Made by a program: the position numbers and the translations under genes. Under the pieces are notes generated by a model that saw only the letters and a program-made list of their open reading frames with translations, was not told where the DNA came from and made no database searches. From NCBI RefSeq assembly GCF_000422685.1, contig NZ_AUGN01000001.1:310001-374000 (forward strand): 64,000 bases of DNA, given 5' to 3'. Source of the DNA: Flavobacterium gelidilacus DSM 15343. GTDB lineage: Bacteria; Bacteroidota; Bacteroidia; Flavobacteriales; Flavobacteriaceae. Below, one piece after another: positions 35,027 to 45,877 of this stretch (its first letter is position 1; every line of letters starts with the position of its first letter).

Positions 35027-35215
35027 GCGAATTAGATAATATTTTTCAAAAAAAAGTCAATTTAATTAAAATGAATTAATAATCAAGCATATAGAATATA
35101 AAAAAATAATTAGTTTATAGTATAATCAATACTTTATGACATATTTTTAATGAATTTAATTTCAAATTAAGAAAAAATAGCTAATAATTTATTAAATTCG
35201 CAAAAAATAAATAGT

Positions 35216-36394
35216 ATGAGTACAAAAGTAGTTATAGTTTCAGCAGTAAGAACTCCAATTGGAAGTTTTATGGGTGCTTTATCAAGCGTTCCAGCAACAC
35301 AATTAGGTGCAACCGCTATCAAAGGAGCTTTAAGTAAAATTAATTTAGATGTCAATCTTGTTGACGAAGTAATAATGGGTAATGTGGTTCAAGCCGGAAA
35401 CGGTCAAGCACCAGCTAGACAAGCAGCATTAGCAGCAGGATTATCGAACAATGTACCTTGTACAACAATTAATAAAGTTTGTGCTAGTGGCATGAAAGCT
35501 GTTATGCAAGGAGCTCAAGCTATTATGGCTGGAGATGCTGAAGTAGTTGTTGCTGGTGGAATGGAAAACATGAGTTTAATCCCTCATTATGTTCACATGA
35601 GAAATGGTGTTAAATTTGGACCAACAACATTAGTTGACGGAATGCAACGAGATGGTTTAGTTGATGCATACGACAATCAAGCTATGGGAACTTGTGCAGA
35701 TTTATGCGCATCAGAATATAAAATTTCAAGAGAAGAACAAGATAATTATGCTATTCAATCTTACGAACGTTCGGCTAAAGCTTGGGAAGCTGGAAACTTT
35801 GATTCAGAAATAGTTCCTGTTGAAGTACCTCAGAGACGTGGAGATGCTTTAATTGTATCTAAAGACGAAGAATACACAAATGTTAAGTTAGAAAAAATTC
35901 CTGCCTTAAATCCAGTTTTTAGTAAAGACGGAACTGTTACTGCAGCAAATGCATCAACAATAAACGACGGAGCTGCAGCTTTAGTCTTAATGAGTGAAGA
36001 AAAAGCAAAATCATTAGGATTAACTCCTTTAGCTTATATAAAATCATATGCTGATGCAGCTCAAGAGCCAAAATGGTTTACTACTTCTCCTTCTAAAGCC
36101 TTACCAAAGGCATTAGATAAAGCTGGAATTTCAATAGGTGATGTTCATTATTTTGAATTTAACGAAGCTTTTGCTGTTGTTGGATTAGCCAATGCAAAAA
36201 TATTAGGCCTAAATGAGGATAAAATTAATGTAAATGGTGGTGCTGTATCATTAGGACATCCTCTTGGTTGTTCTGGAGCTAGGATTATTGTAACTTTAAT
36301 TAATGTTTTATCTCAAAACAATGCGAAAATTGGTGCAGCTGCTATTTGTAATGGTGGTGGTGGTGCTTCTGCAATTGTTATTGAAAGAGTATAA
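35216..36394 (+). CDS. Acetyl-CoA C-acyltransferase (thiolase)
   Basis: Encodes 392 residues of the thiolase family. The nucleophilic Cys is in NKVCASGMKAVM near 88; the second site pair appears as FNEAFAV near 317, GHPLGCSGARI near 347 and CNGGGGASA near 378. It condenses or cleaves acetyl-CoA units; it could be acetoacetyl-CoA thiolase in degradation or biosynthesis. It is not in a fad cluster here. A TAAATTCG box upstream (35192) may be a -7 element. Confidence 0.92.
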   Translation: MSTKVVIVSAVRTPIGSFMGALSSVPATQLGATAIKGALSKINLDVNLVDEVIMGNVVQAGNGQAPARQAALAAGLSNNVPCTTINKVCASGMKAVMQGAQAIMAGDAEVVVAGGMENMSLIPHYVHMRNGVKFGPTTLVDGMQRDGLVDAYDNQAMGTCADLCASEYKISREEQDNYAIQSYERSAKAWEAGNFDSEIVPVEVPQRRGDALIVSKDEEYTNVKLEKIPALNPVFSKDGTVTAANASTINDGAAALVLMSEEKAKSLGLTPLAYIKSYADAAQEPKWFTTSPSKALPKALDKAGISIGDVHYFEFNEAFAVVGLANAKILGLNEDKINVNGGAVSLGHPLGCSGARIIVTLINVLSQNNAKIGAAAICNGGGGASAIVIERV

Positions 36395-36413
36395 TTGAAG
36401 TTAAATTTTTTAG

Positions 36414-36453
36414 AATTATGATTTAGAGTATATTTGTGCTTTAAATCATAATT
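36414..36453. terminator. Inverted repeat after the thiolase gene, likely terminator
   Basis: AATTATGATTTA at 36414-36425 pairs exactly with TAAATCATAATT at 36442-36453 and is followed by a T-rich stretch. A TATATTTG promoter box for the next gene lies in the loop. Confidence 0.6.
36429..36436 (+). promoter_or_regulatory. -7 box for the NlpC/P60 gene, inside a hairpin loop
   Basis: TATATTTG matches TAnnTTTG, 36 bases before the ATG at 36472. It lies in the loop of the inverted repeat at 36414-36453. No TTG is seen at the expected -33 position. Confidence 0.5.
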
Positions 36454-36471
36454 TTATTTTATATCCTATTA

Positions 36472-37233
36472 ATGTTTGGAATTTGTAACTTAGCCATAGT
36501 TCCTTTGCGATTTGAACCTTCTGATAAAAGCGAACAAGTTTCGCAACTTTTATTTGGGGAACATTTTAAAATAATTGAGCAAAATCCTAAATGGATTTAT
36601 GTTGAACTTGCTTATGATGGCTACAAAGGTTGGATAGACAGTAAACAATTTCAATTAATTACTGAAGAACAATTTAATATCTTAAACGACATTCCAAATG
36701 TTTTGAGTGCTGATTTAATTGAATACATCTCTACTCCTATTAATCAATTGATTCCAATTTCTTTAGGAAGTAATTTGTCTTTTTTAGATAATGATGATAT
36801 TAATGACTCAAAATTTTCATTTGATGGCATAAAAGTTTGCGGAATAAAGGGTAAATCTGAATTAATAAAAACAGCCTTTATGTATTTGAACGCTCCTTAT
36901 TTATGGGGTGGAAAATCTCCTTTTGGAATAGATTGTTCTGGATTTACACAAATGGTTTATAAATTAAATGGATATCAATTATTTAGAGATGCTTCTCAAC
37001 AAGCTAGTCAAGGTGAACCATTAAGTTTTATTGAAGAAAGTGAACCCGGTGATTTAGCCTTTTTTGATAATGAAGAAGGAAAAATCATTCACGTTGGAAT
37101 TATGATGGATGATAATTATATTATACATGCTTCCGGAAAAGTTAGAATTGATAGACTTGATCATCTAGGAATTTACAATGTTGATACTGGTAGACACACA
37201 CACAAGCTTAGAGTTATAAAAAAAATCATATAA
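36472..37233 (+). CDS. NlpC/P60 cell-wall peptidase with SH3 domain
   Basis: Encodes 253 residues. Bacterial SH3-like segments fill residues 1-120 (VPLRFEPSDKSEQVSQLLFG, WIYVELAYDGYKGWID), and the NlpC/P60 catalytic domain is at 130-253 with Cys in FGIDCSGFTQMVY near 160 and His in KIIHVGIMMDD near 208. It should cut peptide cross-links such as D-Glu-diaminopimelate in peptidoglycan. No signal peptide is evident, so it may act in the cytoplasm on recycled muropeptides. Confidence 0.9.
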   Translation: MFGICNLAIVPLRFEPSDKSEQVSQLLFGEHFKIIEQNPKWIYVELAYDGYKGWIDSKQFQLITEEQFNILNDIPNVLSADLIEYISTPINQLIPISLGSNLSFLDNDDINDSKFSFDGIKVCGIKGKSELIKTAFMYLNAPYLWGGKSPFGIDCSGFTQMVYKLNGYQLFRDASQQASQGEPLSFIEESEPGDLAFFDNEEGKIIHVGIMMDDNYIIHASGKVRIDRLDHLGIYNVDTGRHTHKLRVIKKII

Positions 37234-37265
37234 AAAAATCCCGTTTTTCAACGGGATTTTTTTTT
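37232..37265. terminator. Bidirectional terminator
   Basis: AAAATCCCGTT and AACGGGATTTT around a 4-base TTTC loop, with A and T runs outside, separate the convergent NlpC/P60 and TPR genes. Confidence 0.9.
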
Positions 37266-38444
37266 CTAAAATTTAGCAGCTTTATCTTTCATGCCTAAAA
37301 TTTCATAAGTACTTTTTAGTAGTATTTTTGTGTTTTCACTAGTAGGATCTAATTTATAAGATTCTTCAAAATGAGGTAATGCCGCTTCATAAAGGCTTTT
37401 TCTCTTAGCCATCAACTCTTCATATTTTTTTGGCTTATCTAAGTTATTATTAATTTCTTCAACTAAGCTTGTGTCTTCAGACAAACCTAAATATCCAATA
37501 TTAAAATGTAAAGAAGCATTAGTTGGGTCTTTTTTTATAATTTCTTTAACTAGACTCTTATAAGTAGCAACGTCGTTTTGAGTATAATAAAAATTAGCTT
37601 GTTCAATTAATAGATTTAAATCATTTGGATTTTCATTAACCGCTTCTTTGTAAGCTTTCTTTGCTCCTTCAATATCACTAATTTTAACTTTTAAATTAGC
37701 TATCAATTTAAGAATATCTGATCTACCTGAAACTTTTTCATCTCTAGGTTTTTCATGTGTTTTTAAATCAAGCTTTGTTTTTCTTGCTCGAATTGAAGTG
37801 AAGGATTCTTCTTCATCGTTTAATTTATTAATTGCATAATAAATCATTCCATTTTTTAAATAATCACTATCTCTATATTCTTCATATAATTTTATTGCAC
37901 TAGGATAATCTTCTGCTTGCACAGATAATATGGCCGCATTTAATAAATTTGAACCTGACTTTTTATCTAATTTATATAAATTATAAAAAGTAGCTGATGC
38001 CATTTTATATTGTTTTGCTTCATTCAATTGAAAAGCTGCTTGTTCAATTTGTGGAATTAAAAAAGAATACGCTTCATTTATATCATCAGTATATATTTTT
38101 TTTCCTTCTTTCTTTTCATAGTCCAAAGTTTCATTCATAGTATTAACAAAAGTTTCTATGTTTTCTGGACTCATTAATCTTTGGACATCTTTAGGTGTAA
38201 TTTTAGAACCAATATTGTTCAATTCTGCCATTGGCAGCATTCCTTGATAGAATTTGGCATAAACCTTGTCTTCTTCGGAACTAGCCAAAGTCTCTAAAGA
38301 TTTTAAAGCTGTTTTATAATCTTCAATATCAGATGTAGAAGGACTATCCTTGGCGTAAATCTTTTTTAAAGTTTTTAATTCATCTTTTTGGGCAAATGTT
38401 GCTAAACTTATTAATAAAGCAGCAAGTAATGTTACTTTTTTCAT
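37266..38444 (-). CDS. Secreted TPR-repeat protein
   Basis: Encodes 392 residues from ATG 38444 (MKKVTLLAALLISLATFAQ), which gives a clean signal peptide. The longer frame from 38471 starts within the gyrA terminator and is rejected. Several TPR-like helix pairs follow (YKMASATFYNLYKLDKKSG, EDYPSAIKLYEEYRD, NPNDLNLLIEQANFYYTQND, EESYKLDPTSENTKILLKS). It is a periplasmic scaffold protein of unknown partner. It lies directly downstream of gyrA but past a terminator. Confidence 0.8.
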   Translation of the reverse strand: MKKVTLLAALLISLATFAQKDELKTLKKIYAKDSPSTSDIEDYKTALKSLETLASSEEDKVYAKFYQGMLPMAELNNIGSKITPKDVQRLMSPENIETFVNTMNETLDYEKKEGKKIYTDDINEAYSFLIPQIEQAAFQLNEAKQYKMASATFYNLYKLDKKSGSNLLNAAILSVQAEDYPSAIKLYEEYRDSDYLKNGMIYYAINKLNDEEESFTSIRARKTKLDLKTHEKPRDEKVSGRSDILKLIANLKVKISDIEGAKKAYKEAVNENPNDLNLLIEQANFYYTQNDVATYKSLVKEIIKKDPTNASLHFNIGYLGLSEDTSLVEEINNNLDKPKKYEELMAKRKSLYEAALPHFEESYKLDPTSENTKILLKSTYEILGMKDKAAKF

Positions 38445-38458
38445 TGTATTTGTTAATT

Positions 38459-38485
38459 TAAAAAAGCCCAAAACTAATTGGGCTT
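38459..38485 (-). terminator. gyrA terminator
   Basis: AAGCCCA at 38464-38470 and TGGGCTT at 38479-38485 form the stem; on the minus strand a T run follows. It sits 6 bases past the gyrA stop and partly covers the false upstream start of the TPR gene. Confidence 0.85.
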
Positions 38486-38490
38486 GTTGG

Positions 38491-41076
38491 TTATTCTTGT
38501 GTTTCTGGTTCTTCTAAAGAGTCAGTATCTGTGTTATTTTCAACATCATCAATTGCTCTTTCAACTTTTTCTTCTCCTTCTGCTAATTCATCTCCTTCTA
38601 AAAGTTCTTCATCATCTTCACGAAGTACTTTAGTAACTGCAGCAATAGAATCTTTTCCTTTAATGTTGATTAATCGTACACCTTGAGTAGCTCTACCCAT
38701 AGTTCTTAAATCAGAGACATTCATTCTTATGGTTAATCCAGACTTGTTGATAATCATTAAATCATCAGCATCAGAAACTATGTTAATTGATACTAAAGCA
38801 CCTGTTTTTTCTGTTACATTTAATGCTTTAACACCTTTTCCACCTCTATTAGTGATTCTGTAGATCGCTTCTCCATCTTCTTCTAATTTGGTACGTTTTC
38901 CATATCCATTTTCAGTTACAACTAATAATTGTGTATCATTAACATCATTTACATCCACAGAAACCATTCCGATTAACTCATCTGTTTCATCTTTAAGAGT
39001 AATTCCTCTTACACCAGAAGCAGTTCTACCCATTGGTCTAGTTTTAGCTTCTTCAAAACGAACAATTTTACCTGAACGAACAGCTAATAATACTTGACTA
39101 TTACCTGTAGTTAATTTTGCTTCTAATAATTCATCATCATCTTTAATGGTGATAGCTGCAACACCATTTACTCTTGGACGAGAATATTTCTCTAAAGATG
39201 TTTTCTTAACCTGTCCTTTTTTAGTAGCCATTATTACATAATGACTATTAATATATTCTTGATCTTTTAAATCTTGAGTGCAGATAAATGCTTTCACTTT
39301 ATCATCGCTTTCTATATTTATAAGGTTTTGAAGTGCTCTTCCTTTACTTGCTTTTGTTCCTTCCGGAATTTCAAAAACTCTCATCCAGAAACATTTTCCT
39401 TTTTGAGTAAAGAACATTAAATATTGATGATTTGTTGCTACGAATAAATGCTCTAAGAAATCTTCATCTCTTGTGGCTGCACTTTTTTGTCCAACTCCAC
39501 CTCTATTTTGTGTTTTGTATTCTGTTAAAGAGGTACGTTTGATATAACCAGCATGAGAAATTGTTACTACAACTTGTTCATCTGCAATTAAATCCTCAAT
39601 ACTTACATCACCTCCAGCATATTCAATTATAGAACGTCTTTCATCTCCGTATTTTTCTTTAACTTCAATTAATTCATCTCTAATTACTTGAGCTCTCATT
39701 TCTTTACTTGCTAATAACTCTTTTAAATGAGCAATTAACTTCATAAGCTCTTCATATTCAGCACGTAATTTATCTTGCTCAAGACCAGTTAATTGTCTTA
39801 AACGCATTTCTACGATTGCTTTCGCTTGAATTTCAGATAATTTGAAACGTTCAATTAAACTATTTCTTGCTTCTTCACCATCATTTGAAGCTCTAATAAT
39901 TTTAATTACTTCATCAATATTGTCAGATGCAATAATTAAACCTTCTAAAATATGAGCTCTTTCTTCAGCTTTTCTTAATTCGTATTTTGTTCTTCTAACA
40001 ACAACATCGTGTCTGTGTTCCACAAAATAATGAATCAAATCTTTTAGATTCAACATTTGTGGTCTACCTTTAACTAATGCAATATTATTTACACTAAATG
40101 AAGACTGAAGTTGCGTGTATTTATATAAAGTATTTAAAACTACGTTTGGAACAGCATCACGTTTAAGTTCATAAACGATACGCATTCCGTTTCTATCTGA
40201 TTCATCACGAATGTTAGAAATACCTTCAATTTTTTTATCATTAACTAAATCAGCCGTTTTTTTAATCATATCGGCCTTATTTACTTGATAAGGAATTTCG
40301 GTCACAATGATAGCTTCTCTGTTATTAGATTCTTCAAAAGTAGCTTTAGCACGCATTACAATACGTCCTCTACCTGTTTTAAATGCTTCTCTAACACCTT
40401 CATACCCATAAATTGTTCCTCCTGTAGGAAAATCAGGTGCTTTTATATAATTGATTAATTCGTCTATTTCAATTTCTGGATTATCTATAAACGCAAGAGT
40501 TCCATCAATAACTTCAGTTAAGTTATGAGGAGCCATATTTGTAGCCATACCTACTGCAATCCCAGATGCACCATTAATTAATAAGGTAGGGATCTTTGTT
40601 GGCATTACAGTTGGTTCGTACAAAGTATCATCAAAATTCAACTGAAAGTCAACCGTTTCCTTATCTAAATCAGCTAACATATCTTCAGAAATTTTACGCA
40701 TACGAGCTTCCGTATAACGCATTGCTGCTGGACTATCTCCATCAACAGAACCAAAGTTACCTTGACCATCAACTAACATATAACGTAAACTCCATTCTTG
40801 AGCCATACGCACCATAGCATCATATACAGATGTATCTCCGTGGGGATGATACTTTCCTAATACTTCTCCAACAATTCTTGCTGATTTTTTATGAGCACTA
40901 TTTGCTCTAACTCCTAATTCGTGCATTCCATATAATACTCTTCGATGTACAGGTTTTAAACCATCTCTAACATCAGGAAGAGCTCTAGATACAATAACTG
41001 ACATTGAATAATCAATGTAAGCTGATTTCATTTCATCTTCAATGTTAATAGGAATTAACTTTTCTCCTTCAGACAT
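38491..41076 (-). CDS. gyrA: DNA gyrase subunit A
   Basis: Encodes 861 residues. The catalytic Tyr is in [10 protein letters not shown] near 123, and the quinolone-region sequence [15 protein letters not shown] near 75-90 has Thr where E. coli has Ser83 and keeps Asp at the position of Asp87. A GyrA-box-like QNRGGVGQ near 531 marks it as gyrase and not topoisomerase IV. The C-terminal six-bladed domain is followed by an acidic tail. It introduces negative supercoils with GyrB. Confidence 0.97.
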   Translation of the reverse strand: MSEGEKLIPINIEDEMKSAYIDYSMSVIVSRALPDVRDGLKPVHRRVLYGMHELGVRANSAHKKSARIVGEVLGKYHPHGDTSVYDAMVRMAQEWSLRYMLVDGQGNFGSVDGDSPAAMRYTEARMRKISEDMLADLDKETVDFQLNFDDTLYEPTVMPTKIPTLLINGASGIAVGMATNMAPHNLTEVIDGTLAFIDNPEIEIDELINYIKAPDFPTGGTIYGYEGVREAFKTGRGRIVMRAKATFEESNNREAIIVTEIPYQVNKADMIKKTADLVNDKKIEGISNIRDESDRNGMRIVYELKRDAVPNVVLNTLYKYTQLQSSFSVNNIALVKGRPQMLNLKDLIHYFVEHRHDVVVRRTKYELRKAEERAHILEGLIIASDNIDEVIKIIRASNDGEEARNSLIERFKLSEIQAKAIVEMRLRQLTGLEQDKLRAEYEELMKLIAHLKELLASKEMRAQVIRDELIEVKEKYGDERRSIIEYAGGDVSIEDLIADEQVVVTISHAGYIKRTSLTEYKTQNRGGVGQKSAATRDEDFLEHLFVATNHQYLMFFTQKGKCFWMRVFEIPEGTKASKGRALQNLINIESDDKVKAFICTQDLKDQEYINSHYVIMATKKGQVKKTSLEKYSRPRVNGVAAITIKDDDELLEAKLTTGNSQVLLAVRSGKIVRFEEAKTRPMGRTASGVRGITLKDETDELIGMVSVDVNDVNDTQLLVVTENGYGKRTKLEEDGEAIYRITNRGGKGVKALNVTEKTGALVSINIVSDADDLMIINKSGLTIRMNVSDLRTMGRATQGVRLINIKGKDSIAAVTKVLREDDEELLEGDELAEGEEKVERAIDDVENNTDTDSLEEPETQE

Positions 41077-41323
41077 AGGTATTTTATATTAATTTGTATT
41101 TAAATCTTTAACGTGCCAATTTACATCTTTTAATAATTTTTACAGCTATTTTTTTTAATAAATATTAAAGATTTATTAACAAAAAGATGTTGTTTTTTGA
41201 TGATAACTCCACTTAAATTAACTTTTGTATTTGAGTTTTTTTTTGTCAATTAGCCTTGTGATATAAAATACTTTTTTTAGTATTCTATATTATTTAGTAT
41301 ATTTACTTGATTAAAATAACAAA

Positions 41324-43876
41324 ATGGACGATAATTTTTCACCAAGAGTAAAAGACGTAATTACCTATAGTAAAGAAGAAGCTTTACGTTTAGGGCACGA
41401 TTTTATTGGTACAGAACATTTAATTTTAGGAATACTTAGAGATGGTAGCGGAAAAGCCATGACTATAATGAATAACTTAGCTGTTGATTTTAGTCATTTG
41501 CGTAAAAAAGTTGAAGTTTTAAGTCCTGCCAATTCGACAGGAATTCAAAATAATGATAAAAAAAATCTTCACTTAACAAGACAAGCAGAACGGGCAATCA
41601 AGACAACTTTCTTAGAAGCAAAACTATACAATAGTTCTGCAGTAAGTACGGCACATTTATTGTTGTGTATTTTAAGAAATGAAAATGATCCAACTACTAA
41701 GTTGATGAAAAAATTAAAAATTGATTATGAAACCGTTAAAGAAAATTATATAGCTATGATAAATAACGAAGAAGATTTTATAGAAAATTTACCCAAAGCC
41801 GAATCATATAACGAAGATTCTGGCCAAGATGACGGAATAAAAGACAGTTCTTTCAACAACCCAACTTCAGGAAATAAAACAACAAAAAAATCAAAAACTC
41901 CTGTATTAGATAATTTTGGTAGAGATTTAACCGAAATGGCCGAAGAAGGAAAACTAGATCCTGTTGTTGGTCGTGAAAAAGAAATCGAAAGGGTTTCTCA
42001 AATTTTAAGCCGTAGAAAGAAAAATAATCCTTTACTAATTGGTGAACCTGGAGTTGGAAAATCTGCCATTGCAGAAGGTTTAGCTCTTATGATTATCAAG
42101 AAAAAAGTATCACGTGTTTTATTTAACAAACGTGTTGTAACGCTTGACTTAGCCAGTTTAGTTGCTGGAACAAAATACCGTGGACAGTTTGAAGAACGCA
42201 TGAAAGCTGTTATGAATGAACTTGAAAAAAATGATGATATCATACTTTTCATTGATGAAATTCACACAATTGTTGGTGCTGGTGGAGCTACTGGTTCACT
42301 AGATGCTTCAAACATGTTTAAACCGGCTCTAGCAAGAGGTGAACTGCAATGTATTGGTGCAACAACATTAGATGAATATAGACAATATATTGAAAAAGAT
42401 GGTGCTTTAGAAAGACGTTTTCAAAAAGTGATTATTGAACCAACTTCTGTTGAGGAAACCATTACTATCTTACATAATATAAAAGGTAAATATGAAGATC
42501 ACCATAGTGTGACTTATAGTGACGAAGCAATTGAAGCTTGTGTAAAGTTGACAAGTCGTTATATGACTGATAGATTCTTACCAGACAAAGCTATTGACGC
42601 TTTAGACGAAGCAGGTTCAAGAGTTCATATAACAAATATTGATGTTCCTAAGCAAATTTTAGATTTAGAACGTCAATTAGAAGAAGTTAGAGACTTGAAG
42701 AATTCTGTGGTCAAAAAACAGAAATATGAAGAAGCAGCAAAACTACGTGATGACGAGAAACGTATTGAAAAAGATTTAGCTATCGCCCAAGAAAAATGGG
42801 AAGAAGATGCTAAAAACAATAGAATTGAAGTTTCTGAAGACAATGTTGCTGATGTTGTTTCAATGATGACTGGAATTCCAGTGAATAGAATTGCACAAAC
42901 CGAGAGCAATAAATTAGCTCATTTACCAGAACTTATTCAAGCAAAAGTAATTGGACAAGATGAAGCTGTAGATAAAATTGCGAAGTCAATTCAAAGAAAT
43001 AGAGCTGGGTTAAAAGACCCTAATAAGCCTATTGGTTCGTTTATATTTTTAGGTCAAACGGGAGTTGGTAAAACACAGTTAGCCAAAGTATTAGCAAAAG
43101 AATTATTTGACTCAGAAGATGCTTTAATCCGTATTGACATGAGTGAATATATGGAGAAATTTGCTATCTCAAGATTAGTAGGCGCACCTCCAGGATATGT
43201 AGGATATGAAGAAGGTGGACAATTAACTGAAAAAGTTAGAAGAAAACCATACAGTGTAATTCTTTTAGATGAAATTGAAAAAGCGCATCCTGATGTATTT
43301 AACATGATGCTTCAAGTATTAGATGATGGTCATTTAACTGATAGTTTAGGTCGAAAAATTGACTTTAGAAATACTATTATCATTATGACTTCTAATGTTG
43401 GTGCCCGTCAATTAAAAGATTTTGGTCAAGGTGTTGGTTTTGGAACTGCTTCAAAAGTGGCTCAAGCTGATGACAATTCAAAAGGAATTATTGAAAATGC
43501 TCTTAAAAAAGCCTTTGCTCCTGAATTCCTTAACAGAATTGATGATGTTGTTGTTTTCAATGCTTTAGAAAAAGAAGATATCGATAAAATTATTGATATT
43601 GAAATGGATAAATTATACCTAAGAATTAAAGATTTAGGATATACTTTAAATTTATCTGAAAAAGCAAAAGATTATATTGCAGAAAAAGGATTTGACAAAC
43701 AATTTGGTGCAAGGCCATTAAAAAGAGCAATCCAAAAATATGTAGAAGACTCTTTAGCTGAAGAAATTATAACATCAAAGATACATGAAGGTGACGAAAT
43801 TTTCATGGAATTAGATGAAGATAAACAAGAGTTAACTATAACAATTAAAAAATATGAAAAACCTGCTGAAAAGTAG
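41324..43876 (+). CDS. clpC: ClpC-type AAA+ ATPase of the Clp protease
   Basis: Encodes 850 residues. Clp N domain repeats (1-145), first AAA+ module with Walker [14 protein letters not shown] near 239, a UVR/coiled middle part ([19 protein letters not shown] near 466), and second AAA+ module with [12 protein letters not shown] near 574 make up the ClpC plan. The middle domain is short, so it is not ClpB. ClpC unfolds proteins for ClpP. It is divergent from gyrA. Confidence 0.93.
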   Translation: MDDNFSPRVKDVITYSKEEALRLGHDFIGTEHLILGILRDGSGKAMTIMNNLAVDFSHLRKKVEVLSPANSTGIQNNDKKNLHLTRQAERAIKTTFLEAKLYNSSAVSTAHLLLCILRNENDPTTKLMKKLKIDYETVKENYIAMINNEEDFIENLPKAESYNEDSGQDDGIKDSSFNNPTSGNKTTKKSKTPVLDNFGRDLTEMAEEGKLDPVVGREKEIERVSQILSRRKKNNPLLIGEPGVGKSAIAEGLALMIIKKKVSRVLFNKRVVTLDLASLVAGTKYRGQFEERMKAVMNELEKNDDIILFIDEIHTIVGAGGATGSLDASNMFKPALARGELQCIGATTLDEYRQYIEKDGALERRFQKVIIEPTSVEETITILHNIKGKYEDHHSVTYSDEAIEACVKLTSRYMTDRFLPDKAIDALDEAGSRVHITNIDVPKQILDLERQLEEVRDLKNSVVKKQKYEEAAKLRDDEKRIEKDLAIAQEKWEEDAKNNRIEVSEDNVADVVSMMTGIPVNRIAQTESNKLAHLPELIQAKVIGQDEAVDKIAKSIQRNRAGLKDPNKPIGSFIFLGQTGVGKTQLAKVLAKELFDSEDALIRIDMSEYMEKFAISRLVGAPPGYVGYEEGGQLTEKVRRKPYSVILLDEIEKAHPDVFNMMLQVLDDGHLTDSLGRKIDFRNTIIIMTSNVGARQLKDFGQGVGFGTASKVAQADDNSKGIIENALKKAFAPEFLNRIDDVVVFNALEKEDIDKIIDIEMDKLYLRIKDLGYTLNLSEKAKDYIAEKGFDKQFGARPLKRAIQKYVEDSLAEEIITSKIHEGDEIFMELDEDKQELTITIKKYEKPAEK

Positions 43877-43889
43877 GTTTTTTTTTCTA
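43857..43889 (+). terminator. clpC terminator overlapping the stop codon
   Basis: AAAAACCTGCT at 43857-43867 and AGTAGGTTTTT at 43872-43882 pair around GAAA with one G-U, then T residues. The stop TAG (43874-43876) is inside the stem. Confidence 0.85.
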
Positions 43890-43941
43890 GTCACATCAAA
43901 AAAAATAGTACTTTCGATTATTATTAAATTAAAACAATAAA

Positions 43942-45309
43942 ATGCAACAAAAAGTCATTGTAGGATGCGAAGAATGGTGTTCATTACCAGCAATTGGAAT
44001 TCCAACTATCAAAGCAAGAGTAGATTCAGGAGCTAAAACTTCTGCCCTTCATGCTATAAACATAAAAACATATTCAAAAGATAACCAAGAATGGGTAAAA
44101 TTTGATATTAATCCTATTCAGAACAACGCTAAAGCGCTTATCCATTGTGAAGCTCAATTAGTGGATCAAAGAATTGTAAAAAGCTCTAGTGGTTTTCGTG
44201 AAAAACGTTACGTAATTAGCACAAATGTTTCTTTAGGTGGTAAAACTTGGGAAATTGAACTAACCTTAACCAATCGTGATTCAATGGGTTTTCGAATGTT
44301 GCTAGGTAGAGAAGCTATGTCTGGTAGAGTTATGGTTGATCCAGAACAGAAATTTGTATTAGGTCAACCTTCAAATGAAAATTTAAAAGAATTTTATTAT
44401 ACTGAATCTTCAGAAAAAAAAGGTTTACGAATTGGAGTTTTAGCCAGTAATCCGGAATTATATAGTAACAAGCGAATAATGGAAGCTGGAGAAATGCGTG
44501 GTCATGAAATGCACTTCTTGAATCTGAAGTATTGTTACATGAAGTTAGACGCAGATACACCTGAAATTCACTATCGTGGTGGAAAAATATTAAATAATTT
44601 TGATGCTGTAATTCCAAGAATTCGTCCGAGTATGACCTATTATGGTTGTGCATTGACACGTCAATTTGAAGCTTTAAAGGTTTTTGCTTTAAACAATGCT
44701 GCAGCGATAACTCAGTCTCGTGATAAATTATTTTCATTGCAATTACTTTTAAACAATGGAGTTGATATTCCAACAACTGGGTTTGCAAATTCTCCTTTAG
44801 ATACTGATGATTTAATAAAAATGGTTGGTGGTTCTCCCCTAATCGTAAAATTATTAGAAGGTACTCAAGGAAAAGGTGTCGTTTTAGCAGAGACTAAAAA
44901 AGCTGCTGAATCTGTAATCAATGCTTTCAAAAGTTTGAATGCTAATATATTAGTTCAAGAATTTATTAAAGAAGCCAATGGAAAAGATTTACGTCTTTTT
45001 GTTGTGGATGGAAAAGTTGTCGCCTCAATGCAAAGAGAAGCTGCTCCTGGAGAATTTAGAGCTAACATTCACATGGGTGGAACTGCTTCAATTGTAAAAG
45101 TAACTCCAGAAGAAAAGAAAATTGCAATAAAAGCCGCAAAAGCAATGGATTTAAAAGTCGCTGGTGTTGATATTATTCGCTCAAGCAAAGGACCTTTATT
45201 GTTAGAAGTAAACTCTTCTCCAGGTCTAGAAGGAATTGAAGGAGCAACTAACAAAGATATTGCAGGAGAAATGATTAAAGCTATTGAGAAAAACTTTAAG
45301 TGGAAATAA
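43942..45309 (+). CDS. rimK: RimK-type glutamate ligase fused to a retropepsin-like domain
   Basis: Encodes 455 residues. Residues 1-145 are the RimB/RimK-associated retropepsin-like domain with [15 protein letters not shown] near 25 (active Asp) and [15 protein letters not shown] near 115. Residues 155-455 are the ATP-grasp ligase of the RimK family ([43 protein letters not shown]). RimK adds glutamates to ribosomal protein S6; here ligase and putative hydrolase share one chain, which could let one protein add and trim the tail. The actual target is inferred. It heads a run of four further tightly spaced genes. Confidence 0.85.
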   Translation: MQQKVIVGCEEWCSLPAIGIPTIKARVDSGAKTSALHAINIKTYSKDNQEWVKFDINPIQNNAKALIHCEAQLVDQRIVKSSSGFREKRYVISTNVSLGGKTWEIELTLTNRDSMGFRMLLGREAMSGRVMVDPEQKFVLGQPSNENLKEFYYTESSEKKGLRIGVLASNPELYSNKRIMEAGEMRGHEMHFLNLKYCYMKLDADTPEIHYRGGKILNNFDAVIPRIRPSMTYYGCALTRQFEALKVFALNNAAAITQSRDKLFSLQLLLNNGVDIPTTGFANSPLDTDDLIKMVGGSPLIVKLLEGTQGKGVVLAETKKAAESVINAFKSLNANILVQEFIKEANGKDLRLFVVDGKVVASMQREAAPGEFRANIHMGGTASIVKVTPEEKKIAIKAAKAMDLKVAGVDIIRSSKGPLLLEVNSSPGLEGIEGATNKDIAGEMIKAIEKNFKWK

Positions 45310-45310
45310 A

Positions 45311-45691
45311 ATGAAAAAAAATATTCTATTATTTGTTCTTTTTTTTAGTATTTCAGCTTTTAGTTATGCTCAAAATTGTAAGAATTACAAAGATGGTAAA
45401 TTCAAACTTCAAGATGATGAACTAGGTGTGACCTATATCATTGAAAGAAAGGGAAATTTACAAACAGAAAGGAAATTAGGAGAAGATTTTGTGCTAGACT
45501 TTGAAGTTATTTGGATTGATGATTGTTCGTATATTCTTAAAAGTTCAAAAAAAACAGCAGCTTTTTTAAAATCTGATGCTGATTTAATAGTAAAAATTAA
45601 AAATATTAACGGAGATTTTTTAGAATTAGAAATGCATATAAAAGATTATCCTCAATCAAAATTAACAACAGTTGTTGAAGTAATAAACTAA
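45311..45691 (+). CDS. Small exported protein of unknown function
   Basis: Encodes 126 residues from ATG 45311 with signal peptide MKKNILLFVLFFSISAFSYA; the longer frame from 45284 lies inside rimK. The mature part is strand-rich with two Cys (QNCKNYKDGKFKL, IDDCSYIL). The starting sequence resembles small Flavobacteriia proteins of unknown function. It follows rimK by one base. Confidence 0.65.
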   Translation: MKKNILLFVLFFSISAFSYAQNCKNYKDGKFKLQDDELGVTYIIERKGNLQTERKLGEDFVLDFEVIWIDDCSYILKSSKKTAAFLKSDADLIVKIKNINGDFLELEMHIKDYPQSKLTTVVEVIN

Positions 45692-45696
45692 TTAAC

Positions 45697-45873
45697 ATGA
45701 TCAAAGAGTACAAAATACCATTTGTGACGTTTTTATTAGGATTGGCAGTCACAATTTTAGGAGCTTTATTTAAAATAATGCATTGGCAATTTGCAACTGG
45801 ATTATTAATTATAGGCATGGCTTTAGAAGTTGTAGGCATAATTCTATTAATCAGGTTAATTCTTAAAAAATAA
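45697..45873 (+). CDS. GldL-hairpin-like membrane microprotein, 58 residues
   Basis: ATG 45697 to TAA 45871. Two membrane helices (about 8-26 and 34-53) are joined by KIMHWQFATG. LGALFKIMHWQF and GMALEVVGI match the hairpin of GldL, keeping a Lys (26), His (29) and Glu (44) at the places of GldL's motor residues. It is a paralogue of the protein at 6550. It sits 5 bases after the small exported protein and 4 bases before the DUF421 gene, so it is part of this operon. No function is known. Confidence 0.65.
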   Translation: MIKEYKIPFVTFLLGLAVTILGALFKIMHWQFATGLLIIGMALEVVGIILLIRLILKK

Positions 45874-45877
45874 AATA

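Noticed and set aside
44330..44788. 152-residue minus-strand frame inside rimK
   Set aside because: It is fully antisense to a well-conserved ATP-grasp domain and resembles no family.
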